Assembly: GCA_029940115.1 (NCBI GenBank)
Contig: JAOZRQ010000302.1
Location: 2,047-8,296, forward strand
DNA: 6,250 nucleotides
Origin: Desulfobacterales bacterium
Lineage (GTDB): Bacteria; Desulfobacterota; Desulfobacteria; Desulfobacterales; 4be13
Direction of reading: 5' to 3'
In this document: positions 1 through 4,962 of the stretch, piece by piece
Layout of the letters: every line of letters starts with the position of its first letter
Numbering within the stretch: position 1 is the stretch's first letter
Notes under the pieces: generated by a model
Databases searched by the model: none
Seen by the model: the letters and a program-made list of their open reading frames with translations, nothing else
What the model was told of the DNA's origin: nothing
Position numbers and translations under genes: made by a program

Positions 1-158
1 ACAACTACAGGGATGGCCTATAAGAAGGAGTCCGCTCGTTTCTTGTAAGCCATCCATGTAGTTTCCCGATGGCCCCTCCACAACTACAGGGATGGCCTAT
101 AAGAAGGAGTCCGCTCGTTTCTTGTAAGCCATCCCTGTAGTTTCCCGATGGCCCCGCC
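1..158. repeat. Two tandem 79-bp hairpin units
   Basis: Units 1-79 and 80-158 differ at only two positions (A/C at 56/135, T/G at 77/156). A third copy may begin at 159 (ACAA) but breaks off at once. Each unit holds a long imperfect inverted repeat: arms 3-26 and 40-63 in unit 1, 82-105 and 119-142 in unit 2. The arms are 24 nt around a 13-nt loop. Unit 2 has one C/A mismatch and one G/T pair in the stem; unit 1 has one more mismatch. The spacer between hairpins is C-rich (GATGGCCCC). The design resembles REP/BIME-type elements. No protein-coding signal is convincing here. The array may continue left of the window. Confidence 0.9.
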
Positions 159-272
159 ACAATGCCATTTTGGTCTGCAAGATCGCACACTGTCACCATT
201 TCAGCCCCTTATACACTGAACGGTTGAAGGTTGCAAGCTTTCTTTGAAAAAAAAATCGATCTCAGGCATATT

Positions 273-317
273 CACGTCTCACGTTTCACGCCTCACGCCT
301 CACGTTTCACGCCTCAC
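273..317. repeat. Heptanucleotide tandem repeat (CACGYYT)n
   Basis: Six consecutive 7-bp units (CACGTCT, CACGTTT, CACGCCT, CACGCCT, CACGTTT, CACGCCT) plus a final CAC. Variation is confined to the two pyrimidine positions. The run overlaps the 3' end of csx20: its TGA stop (minus strand, 309-307) and the last few codons lie inside the repeat. The remaining sequence between the 79-bp units and this run (159-272) shows no gene. It contains an A9 tract at 247-255 without a GC hairpin on either side, so I do not call a terminator there. Confidence 0.9.
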
Positions 318-735
318 AGTTTAACGTTTTCAAAACCTCGGAGGTCTTTGCATATCTCCTGAAAATCTGATGCCTGAACCGACGCGTCACCGTCACGGAC
401 CCGTCTGGTCCCCGCTCCTCCACCGCCTCCCGCGTGGTGGTGGCATAGACCGGAGTCAGACCCCTTTCAAACGCGGCATTCACCATGATGAAACAGGCCC
501 CGAAATCCCCCTGAATCAACACATAGTCCCCCTCTGCGGCCTCGGAGCCGAGCCAGTCTTTCAATGGCTCCAAGTGGCCGCCGAGTTCCGGCAGATCGGC
601 CGGGATCTGCTCCCAAAGCCTCTTCAGATCAGGGGGGAGTCCCACGATTCGCCGAACCCCGAGAGTGGACCGGGCATCCGTCTCCTGAGCCTCGGTGAGC
701 TGATGATTGAATATCAGAAACAGTGATCTTTTCAT
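307..735 (-). CDS. csx20: CRISPR-associated protein Csx20
   Basis: A 142-residue protein recognised as Csx20, a small accessory family of type III CRISPR loci. From memory of comparative CARF/ring-nuclease surveys, the family is proposed to degrade cyclic oligoadenylate and so switch off the antiviral signal; that role is not visible in the sequence itself. Family-like blocks are LFLIFNHQLT (5-14), a core DYVLIQGDFGACFIMV (70-85), TPVYATTTREAVEE (94-107) and a basic RRFRHQIFRRY stretch (118-128). There is no signal peptide or membrane segment. The frame stays open upstream to 1113, but that stretch translates the 57-bp repeat array and I reject it. The ATG at 735-733 begins the conserved MKRSLFLIFN and has a weak AGGA (751-748) 12 nt upstream. 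The last residues, after about 129, are not family-like and end inside the heptamer repeat. No cas gene is adjacent in this window. Confidence 0.85.
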   Translation of the reverse strand: MKRSLFLIFNHQLTEAQETDARSTLGVRRIVGLPPDLKRLWEQIPADLPELGGHLEPLKDWLGSEAAEGDYVLIQGDFGACFIMVNAAFERGLTPVYATTTREAVEERGPDGSVTVTRRFRHQIFRRYAKTSEVLKTLNCEA

Positions 736-754
736 AATTTGAAATTGTCCTAAG

Positions 755-801
755 CCCCAAGGGTTTGTAGTTCCGCCTAAAGACGGCACTACGAACTGGG
801 G
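755..801. repeat. Degenerate palindromic repeat (GTTTGTAGTTCCGCC family)
   Basis: Arms 763-777 (GTTTGTAGTTCCGCC) and 782-796 are inverted copies with three mismatches around a TAAA loop. They are bounded by CCCC (755-758) and GGGG (798-801). It shares its left arm exactly with the much better palindrome at 1491-1545, so both belong to one dispersed family. It lies just upstream of csx20, next to its ribosome binding site. Confidence 0.8.
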
Positions 802-854
802 AGCAAATTTCCGAACCAACCAGAATATGGAGCTTTCAACAAAAGATTTGTCAG

Positions 855-1016
855 CTCGGTGGTGTGTCATGCGAAAAACCGCTTCGCTCAATTTTCGCAC
901 TCCGGACGATCCTCGCTCAATTTTCGCACTCCGGACAATCCTCGGTGGGGTGTCATGCGAAAAACCGCTTCGCCCAATTTTCGCACTCCGGACAATCCTC
1001 GGTGGGGTGTCATGCG
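855..1016. repeat. 57-bp tandem repeat array with a truncated unit
   Basis: Full units at 855-911 and 941-997 are separated by a 29-bp partial unit (912-940). A 19-bp start of another unit follows at 998-1016. Units begin CTCGGTGG and end CCGGACAATC (or CGATC). The partial unit lacks 28 internal bases and is joined at a short TCG homology, the footprint expected of slippage or recombination between copies. 57 is a multiple of three and the repeat has open frames on both strands, which produces spurious repetitive ORFs around 827-1261 (plus) and 888-1113 (minus). Confidence 0.88.
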
Positions 1017-1441
1017 CAGGTGGCTTCCACAGGCTCGGAGAACCTCCCTCTGGAAGGACCTTCTCCACATTTTCAGGACATCCCCTCCTACCATCCTTTT
1101 CAGGGAAAGTCAACCCAACCTCCCCATTTTCCCCGATTTTCCCAAAATGTGGAGAACCTCACGAGGGTCATGAGGCCAGATTCAAAATCCTCCAAATCAG
1201 GCCAAAAATCGTCCTGAAACGAGACATCGCTCATAAAGATGCCGAAAATCCGTATGGTTGAGACTTTATCCACATTTTTTGCAGGCCCAGTCAGAGAAAC
1301 CTGCAAGCAAACCCAGCTTCTGGCGGCACCAAATTTGTTGCAATCTTGAGCGTCGGTCGTCTCAAGAGCGAAGCCGGGTTTCTTTGCAAACTTCAACAGG
1401 CAAATTTCCAATTTGCCCGAGTCTGCTGGAAATGTGAAGGC
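1017..1441. other. Intergenic stretch without a convincing gene
   Basis: Open frames exist on both strands (for example minus 1100-1522), but their translations show no recognisable domain, have odd composition and cross repeats. Visible structure: a perfect 13-bp inverted repeat (1061-1073 with 1144-1156); a direct repeat GGAGAACCTC (1037-1046 and 1151-1160); a CTTGAG/CTCAAG stem (1345-1350/1361-1366); a lone arm of the GCCGGGTTTCTTT repeat family (1373-1385); and an 8-bp stem with a 3-nt loop (1399-1406/1410-1417). It could be decayed coding DNA or accumulated repeat debris. Confidence 0.6.
1061..1156. repeat. 13-bp perfect inverted repeat, 70-nt loop
   Basis: TTCTCCACATTTT (1061-1073) is the exact reverse complement of 1144-1156. 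The CCACATTTT core recurs as CCACATTTTTTGCAGG (1271-1286) and CCACATTTTGCAGG (4841-4854), so it seems to be a dispersed motif and not only a local hairpin. Function unknown. Confidence 0.65.
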
Positions 1442-1469
1442 AAAAAAAACGGCGGAGCATCGCTCCGCC
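1442..1469 (-). terminator. Rho-independent terminator for the phosphatase gene
   Basis: Read on the minus strand, GGCGGAGC and GCTCCGCC (1469-1462 and 1458-1451) form a perfect 8-bp GC-rich stem with a 3-nt loop. A G and an unbroken T8 run (1449-1442) follow. This is the textbook layout and it sits about 75 nt past the stop codon of the minus-strand gene ending at 1545. The same hairpin followed by CAACGATTT on the plus strand has no T-run, so it is one-directional. Confidence 0.85.
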
Positions 1470-1490
1470 ATCCGTTTCACAACGATTTCA

Positions 1491-1545
1491 GTTTGTAGTT
1501 CCGCCTTCAGGCGGTGCAACACCGCCTAAAGGCGGAACTACAAAC
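1491..1545. repeat. Near-perfect palindrome abutting a stop codon
   Basis: Arms 1491-1515 and 1521-1545 are 25 nt each with one mismatch around a GCAAC loop. The outer part is GTTTGTAGTTCCGCC, shared with 763-777. Each arm also holds a smaller hairpin (CCGCC..GGCGG), so the element can fold as a long hairpin or a cloverleaf-like form. On the minus strand it begins at the last base of the TAG stop of the phosphatase gene and precedes the terminator at 1469-1442. It may stabilise the mRNA 3' end; that is inference. Confidence 0.9.
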
Positions 1546-2933
1546 TACAGCCCAAATCCCAACACCGTCACATCATCCTGCCGTTCATTGTCGCCTTTGT
1601 GCTCGTTGAAGGCGTCAAGGAGGAGCTCGCGCTGGACGTCAAACGGCTTGCCGGCGTTTTCCATGATCAGATTCTTGAACCGCTGATTGCCGAATCGGCG
1701 GTCATCCTTCTCACCAAGCTGATCCACAAACCCGTCACTGAACAAATAAAAGGACATTCCCTCACAGATATTCACTGTATGATTGGTGAACTTGAAGTTC
1801 AGATCCGATTTTCTGTATCCGATGCTCTGCCTGTCCCCTTTGACAAACATCAATTCATCATGATGGATATACACCAAGGGAAGTTTCGCGCCGGCAAAGG
1901 TCAAGGTTCCCTCACTGGGGTTCACAAAGCATAGGGCCGCATCCAAGCCGTCATCTGAAAGGGCGTACTCGGTATCCTGCTGAAGCGTGGTCTTCACCAG
2001 AAAGCTCAGGCGGGCCAAGATTTTGGCCGGATCTTGCCACCCTTCATCCCTGATGATCTTTCTGAGGCCGAACGCCGCGATCATGGTCATAAAGGCACCG
2101 GGAACCCCGTGCCCGGTGCAATCAATGACTGAGAGAATGAAGCCCTCCTTCTGCTCCTCGCCACGGGGATCAAGGGGGGAGAGATAGTCTGTGAATATGA
2201 AATCCCCGCCCACGATGTCCCTCGGCATCCATATGAAAAAGCTCTCTGTGAAGAGGTTCCTGATATTTTCCGGATTCGGCAACAGGGAGCTTTGGATCAT
2301 CTGGGCGTACCGGATGCTGTCCATGATCTTCTTGTTGGCCGTTTCCGCGGTCTCCCGCTCCTTCTCGGCTTTTTTCTTGCTTTTGCGAAGGGCCTCTTCA
2401 ACCTGCTTGCGCTCGGCGATCTGCTCCAGAAGCTTTTCATTGGTCTGTCTCAGTTCTGCTGTCCGCTCTTCGACTCTTCTGTATGCCTCATCTCTCTGCA
2501 ACATGTTGGTGTAGGCTTGGGAATGGTAGCGTATGCGCGCAATCAGCTCGATTTTGTCCGGCGGCTTGACGATGTAATCGTTTGCCCCGAGGTCAAACGC
2601 CTCTGCCTTGATCTTGGGATCCTCATGCGCGGAGAGGACGATCAGGGGGATATCCTGGGTGTTTTTTTTGGCCCGGAAATAATAGACCATGTGCAGGCCG
2701 TCAATTTCCGGCATGACCAGATCCTGAAGGATGACTGTCGGCGCGATCTGGTTCACCTCCTTGAGCGCCTCCCGCGCACTCTGAAAATAATGAAACTCCA
2801 TATCCTCTTCAGGGGCCAGCATGCGACCGATGATTTTCCCTATGAATTCCTGATCGTCCACGAGCAGAACCGTCATCTTGGAACGGGTCGCGGAAAAATC
2901 CGCTCTGACTGCATTCGATTGATAAGCATTCAT
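1545..2933 (-). CDS. Response regulator with SpoIIE/RsbU-type PP2C phosphatase
   Basis: A 462-residue cytoplasmic signalling protein. Residues 20-140 are a receiver domain: acidic pocket D26-D27, phospho-acceptor D71 (LQDLVMPEIDG), S101 and K123 (YIVKPPD). Residues about 145-205 are charged and heptad-like, a probable coiled-coil linker (EERTAELRQTNEKLLEQ). Residues 206-462 are a SpoIIE-type PPM phosphatase: SIRYAQMIQSSLLP (206-219), VGGDF (241-245), DCTGHGVPGAFMTM (271-284), DDGLDAAL (327-334), FSDGFVDQ (398-405) and RQDDVTVLGF (451-460). All expected metal-binding aspartates are present. By family knowledge, phosphorylation of the receiver would control dephosphorylation of an anti-sigma antagonist (STAS) protein. 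No histidine kinase, STAS or anti-sigma gene is adjacent, so partners act in trans. The ATG at 2933-2931 is preceded by TAAGG about 12 nt away, which is weak; M20 is an alternative start just before the receiver but lacks a better binding site. Confidence 0.93.
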   Translation of the reverse strand: MNAYQSNAVRADFSATRSKMTVLLVDDQEFIGKIIGRMLAPEEDMEFHYFQSAREALKEVNQIAPTVILQDLVMPEIDGLHMVYYFRAKKNTQDIPLIVLSAHEDPKIKAEAFDLGANDYIVKPPDKIELIARIRYHSQAYTNMLQRDEAYRRVEERTAELRQTNEKLLEQIAERKQVEEALRKSKKKAEKERETAETANKKIMDSIRYAQMIQSSLLPNPENIRNLFTESFFIWMPRDIVGGDFIFTDYLSPLDPRGEEQKEGFILSVIDCTGHGVPGAFMTMIAAFGLRKIIRDEGWQDPAKILARLSFLVKTTLQQDTEYALSDDGLDAALCFVNPSEGTLTFAGAKLPLVYIHHDELMFVKGDRQSIGYRKSDLNFKFTNHTVNICEGMSFYLFSDGFVDQLGEKDDRRFGNQRFKNLIMENAGKPFDVQRELLLDAFNEHKGDNERQDDVTVLGFGL

Positions 2934-3002
2934 TTTTAAATTGATACCTTATGAATTGATAAGTACCTGTGGCCATAATGTTTTCAGGTGTTTGCATATG
3001 AG

Positions 3003-3084
3003 GGACAACCTTCCCATTGCGAGCCGCAGATGAACGCAGACGGCGGACTCATCCGCGTCCATCCGCGGTTTGTGGGAGTTGTCC
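3003..3084. repeat. Compound palindrome, CCGCAGATGAACGCAGA family
   Basis: The inner arms 3021-3041 and 3051-3071 are inverted copies (CCGCAGATGAACGCAGA against ATCCGCGTCCATCCGCGG) differing at six positions, all transitions. Outer arms GGACAAC (3003-3009) and GTTGTCC (3078-3084) are perfect, with TCCCA/TGGGA between them. Similar CCGCAGATGAACGCAGA palindromes are scattered in many environmental proteobacterial genomes (from memory) and are often mistranslated as small proteins. Confidence 0.75.
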
Positions 3085-3133
3085 TCCCAAGAAAAATCCC
3101 GGAAAACTTTTGGCCGGGTACTTACTGTGTACA

Positions 3134-3233
3134 GGACAAAAAATCGGGAACGGGTGAGAAACCCGGCTTTTTCCCAAACGGGCCGACTCCTGCAAGAACG
3201 CCGGGTTTCTTTCTTCAATCATCTTTTTTGTCC
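3134..3233. repeat. Palindromic repeat, GAAACCCGGC family, copy 1
   Basis: Inner arms AGAAACCCGGC (3157-3167) and its exact reverse complement (3200-3210), 11 bp. Outer arms GGACAAAAAA (3134-3143) and TTTTTTGTCC (3224-3233), 10 bp and perfect. The loop contains CCGACTCC (3183-3190), which also appears in copy 2. Confidence 0.85.
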
Positions 3234-3270
3234 ACAGGAATTGATAAATGAGAGCCGAAGCAACATCATC

Positions 3271-3306
3271 TCCCGATAGGATCGAACCACCTTCAATCTG
3301 TCGGGA
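3271..3306. repeat. Short TCCCGA/TCGGGA inverted repeat
   Basis: TCCCGA (3271-3276) pairs with TCGGGA (3301-3306) around a 24-nt loop. The loop contains GATCGAACC, which looks like a tRNA T-loop on the minus strand but is not part of a tRNA. Confidence 0.4.
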
Positions 3307-3322
3307 AACACTCACCACGCCC

Positions 3323-3375
3323 GGTTCGGATTGACCAATCCGAACCACCCAAGCTCGGTTCGGATGGACCAATCC
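3323..3375. repeat. GGTTCGGATTGACCAATCC palindrome and partial tandem copy
   Basis: Arms 3323-3332 and 3337-3346 form a perfect 10-bp stem with a GACC loop. A second copy of the first 19 nt, one mismatch, lies at 3357-3375, giving a 34-bp period. The second copy lacks the clean closing arm. No T-run follows on either strand, so it is not called as a terminator. Confidence 0.8.
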
Positions 3376-3420
3376 TTTCGATGGATCCGAGAAAAGTTTC
3401 GGGTGTGTCCCACCTGGGCC

Positions 3421-3474
3421 AGAAATCCGGCTTTTTTCTGAATGAACCGACTCCCCGGAAAAAGCCGGGTTCCT
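3421..3474. repeat. Palindromic repeat, GAAACCCGGC family, copy 2
   Basis: Arms 3421-3436 (AGAAATCCGGCTTTTT) and 3459-3474 (AAAAAGCCGGGTTCCT) are inverted with two mismatches. The loop contains CCGACTCC (3447-3454), identical to copy 1. Left and right arms match copy 1 and the single arm at 1373-1385. Confidence 0.85.
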
Positions 3475-3510
3475 TTCCCATAATGGGTGGGGCACTCCAA
3501 AGTTTCATAA

Positions 3511-3587
3511 GAAAGAAACCCGGTTTCAGCCCCCAGTGACTGGGCATCCAGGTTTCCATGACGCGTTGCCCTTTCAGAAACCAGGTT
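3511..3587. repeat. Degenerate GAAACCCGG family cluster
   Basis: GAAACCCGGTTTC (3515-3527) is itself a palindrome. It is followed by CCCAG-TGA-CTGGG (3532-3544), CCAGGTTTC (3548-3556) and GAAACCAGG (3577-3585). The last two can pair with each other. It looks like a decayed third member of the family at 3134-3233 and 3421-3474. Confidence 0.6.
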
Positions 3588-3590
3588 ACT

Positions 3591-3620
3591 TTGCCCTTTT
3601 CGATCTACTGAAATTATAAT
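3591..3620 (+). promoter_or_regulatory. Candidate sigma-70 promoter P1 of rfbB
   Basis: A perfect TATAAT (3615-3620) lies 18 bp downstream of TTGCCC (3591-3596), which matches the -35 consensus at four of six positions. Transcription would start near 3627 and give a leader of about 130 nt for rfbB. The call rests on consensus match only. Confidence 0.5.
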
Positions 3621-3629
3621 AATTCCCGC

Positions 3630-3659
3630 TTGACACGTCCTGATATTTTATGTCATAAA
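3630..3659 (+). promoter_or_regulatory. Candidate sigma-70 promoter P2 of rfbB
   Basis: A perfect TTGACA (3630-3635) is followed after 18 bp by CATAAA (3654-3659), four of six matches to the -10 consensus. It lies directly downstream of P1, so the pair may be tandem promoters or only one may be real. Confidence 0.5.
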
Positions 3660-3697
3660 GCAAAAAAAGAGGTCAATAGGGTAAAAAGAGTATTCAA

Positions 3698-3750
3698 GGG
3701 GGGGGAATATGCTACCTGTCCAGTTTCTTTGGAACAGGGTAAGGAACAGG
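3698..3750 (+). promoter_or_regulatory. rfbB leader: G8 tract, duplicated GGAACAGG, RBS
   Basis: A G8 homopolymer (3698-3705) lies in the leader. CCTGTCC (3715-3721) can pair imperfectly with either of two GGAACAGG copies (3731-3738 and 3743-3750). The second copy overlaps the ribosome binding site AAGGA (3741-3745), which is 9 nt before the ATG. Pairing with copy 2 would mask the site and pairing with copy 1 would free it. This two-state idea is inference. Confidence 0.35.
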
Positions 3751-3754
3751 ATTC

Positions 3755-4825
3755 ATGAAAAATATTCTGGTGACAGGCGGTTGCGGGTTTATCGGATCAA
3801 ATTTTATCCGGTACCTCCTTTCAGCATCTGATTTCACAGGGCGGATCATCAATGTGGACAAGCTGACATATGCTGGAAATCCTGAAAACTTGGCAGGAAT
3901 TGCCGAGAAATTTTCAGGGCGCTATACGTTCATAAACGCGGACATATGTCACCCTGAACCGATGTCCGAAATGTTTGAGACGCATGAAATTGACACGGTG
4001 TGTCATTTTGCCGCGGAGTCCCATGTGGACCGGTCGATCGTGGAACCGGATGACTTTGTGAAAACCAACATCCTTGGCACATTCCATCTGCTGGAGCTGG
4101 CCCGGAAACACCGGATGCATCTGTTTCATCATGTCAGCACGGATGAGGTCTATGGGACACTTGGGTCTGACGGCCTTTTCTCCGAAGCGACCCCTTACGA
4201 TCCGAGCAGTCCCTATTCTGCATCCAAGGCAGCCTCCGACCATCTGGTCAGAGCATATCACAAAACTTACGGCATCCCTGTCACCGTCTCCAACTGTTCA
4301 AACAATTACGGGCCCTACCAGTTCCCGGAAAAGCTGATCCCCCTGATGATCCTGAACGCGCTGGAAGGGAAGCCTCTGCCGGTTTATGGGGATGGCCGGA
4401 ATGTCAGGGACTGGCTGTATGTGATGGACCATTGCCGCGCGGTCTGGACCATCATGAAAACGGGGAGACGCGGGGAGACCTATAATATCGGAGGGCGATG
4501 TGAGATGCAGAATATCGGGGTGGTGCGGATGCTCTGTGACATTCTGGATGAAATGAATCCGGGCAAGGCTTCAAAGAGGGAACTGATCACCTTTGTCACC
4601 GACCGCCCGGGGCATGATCTGAGGTATGCCATTGATTCCGGAAAACTGGAAGGGGAACTGAACTGGACCCCCGCAGAATCATTTGAAACCGGAATAAGGA
4701 AAACCATTCGGTGGTATCTGGACAATAAGGGATGGGTGGAGCGGATAAAAACCGGGGAATATCTCTCTTGGATGGAAAGACAGTATGGGGTAATGAAAAT
4801 GTTGCCAACATTCTCAAAAAGTTGA
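3755..4825 (+). CDS. rfbB: dTDP-glucose 4,6-dehydratase
   Basis: A 356-residue extended-SDR enzyme that converts dTDP-glucose to dTDP-4-keto-6-deoxyglucose, the second step of dTDP-rhamnose synthesis (also called rmlB). It is cytosolic and NAD-dependent. Motifs: Rossmann TGGCGFIGSNF with G8, G11, G14; NVDKLTYAGNPENL (33-46); HFAAESHVDRS (84-94); catalytic STDEVYG (128-134) with T129, D130, E131; YSASK with Y154 and K158; NNYGPYQFPEKLIP (183-196); RDWLYVMDH (218-226); DRPGHDLRYAID (283-294). The length fits the family and every catalytic residue is present. The ATG has AAGGA 9 nt upstream. The short tail after residue about 345 (VMKMLPTFSKS) is probably lineage-specific. The partner genes rfbA, rfbC and rfbD are not in the window, so the sugar-nucleotide operon is split or lies elsewhere. 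The end of the gene overlaps a palindrome. Confidence 0.95.
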   Translation: MKNILVTGGCGFIGSNFIRYLLSASDFTGRIINVDKLTYAGNPENLAGIAEKFSGRYTFINADICHPEPMSEMFETHEIDTVCHFAAESHVDRSIVEPDDFVKTNILGTFHLLELARKHRMHLFHHVSTDEVYGTLGSDGLFSEATPYDPSSPYSASKAASDHLVRAYHKTYGIPVTVSNCSNNYGPYQFPEKLIPLMILNALEGKPLPVYGDGRNVRDWLYVMDHCRAVWTIMKTGRRGETYNIGGRCEMQNIGVVRMLCDILDEMNPGKASKRELITFVTDRPGHDLRYAIDSGKLEGELNWTPAESFETGIRKTIRWYLDNKGWVERIKTGEYLSWMERQYGVMKMLPTFSKS

Positions 4826-4901
4826 TCCCAGTCTTGTTCCCCACATTTTGCAGGTGGCTGATTTTCAAGCCAAAAAAATGAGGGGGAACAAAGACGGGAT
4901 C
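4824..4901. repeat. Palindrome overlapping the rfbB stop codon
   Basis: Arms 4824-4842 (GATCCCAGTCTTGTTCCCC) and 4883-4901 are inverted copies, alignable with one base bulged on each side (GATCCC.GTCTT.GTTCCCC). The left arm begins on the second base of the rfbB TGA. The loop includes CCACATTTTGCAGG, a motif also seen near 1066 and 1271, and a small GGCT..AGCC stem. No T-run follows directly, so termination is uncertain. It could lower read-through into pyrF. Confidence 0.75.
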
Positions 4902-4962
4902 ACAATCGGCAACCCTTTTTGTGACATTTTCATCAGCCCAGGCGAGGGGCGAGGGGGTAAGG

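Larger units (their letters stand above)
2953..3247. repeat. Possible MITE-like unit: 10-bp direct repeats with short inverted ends
   Basis: GAATTGATAA occurs at 2953-2962 and 3238-3247 in the same orientation. Just inside or overlapping these, CCTGTGG (2966-2972) is inverted as CCACAGG (3232-3238). The roughly 275 bp between carries two palindromes and no gene. The layout resembles a non-autonomous element with a target duplication, but the inverted ends are only 7 bp and asymmetrically placed, so coincidence is possible. Confidence 0.3.
2934..3754. other. Divergent intergenic region packed with palindromes
   Basis: About 820 bp between the divergently read phosphatase gene and rfbB. Short ORFs here (for example minus 3049-3495, plus 2988-3251) translate repeat arms such as AFSGES and NPAFLQES and show no protein family, so none is called. 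The contents are listed separately: a possible mobile-element scar, four palindromic repeat elements, promoters and the rfbB leader. No convincing promoter for the minus-strand gene could be picked out. Confidence 0.75.

Noticed and set aside
1..158. CRISPR array near csx20
   Set aside because: There are two 79-bp units that are identical almost throughout, so there are no unique spacers. The palindrome is far longer than a CRISPR repeat stem.
736..1113. N-terminal extension of csx20 by 126 residues
   Set aside because: The extension translates the 57-bp repeat array and the 755-801 palindrome, giving HDTPPRIVRSAKI repeats unlike the family. The conserved Csx20 start lies at 735 with a possible ribosome binding site.
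1266..1274. Perfect DnaA box TTATCCACA, possible origin
   Set aside because: Only one exact box, no AT-rich unwinding region and no origin-associated genes nearby.
1100..1522. Minus-strand 140-residue ORF
   Set aside because: It crosses the terminator hairpin, a repeat arm and the inverted repeat. It shows no domain, and its start lies inside the 1491-1545 palindrome.
2292..2939. Plus-strand 215-residue ORF
   Set aside because: It is the antisense of the receiver/coiled-coil region of a gene with complete catalytic motifs. Its leucine- and phenylalanine-rich composition is a shadow effect.
3275..3291. tRNA T-arm-like GGTTCGATCC on the minus strand
   Set aside because: No acceptor, D-arm or anticodon arm can be fitted around it.
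3049..3495. Minus-strand 148-residue ORF with NPAF/KSRI repeats
   Set aside because: The repeats are translations of the GAAACCCGGC palindromic elements. No start site or family signal.
4921..4962. Upstream GTG start for pyrF
   Set aside because: It follows TTTTT with no ribosome binding site and adds residues not typical of the family. The ATG at 4963 has a purine-rich site.
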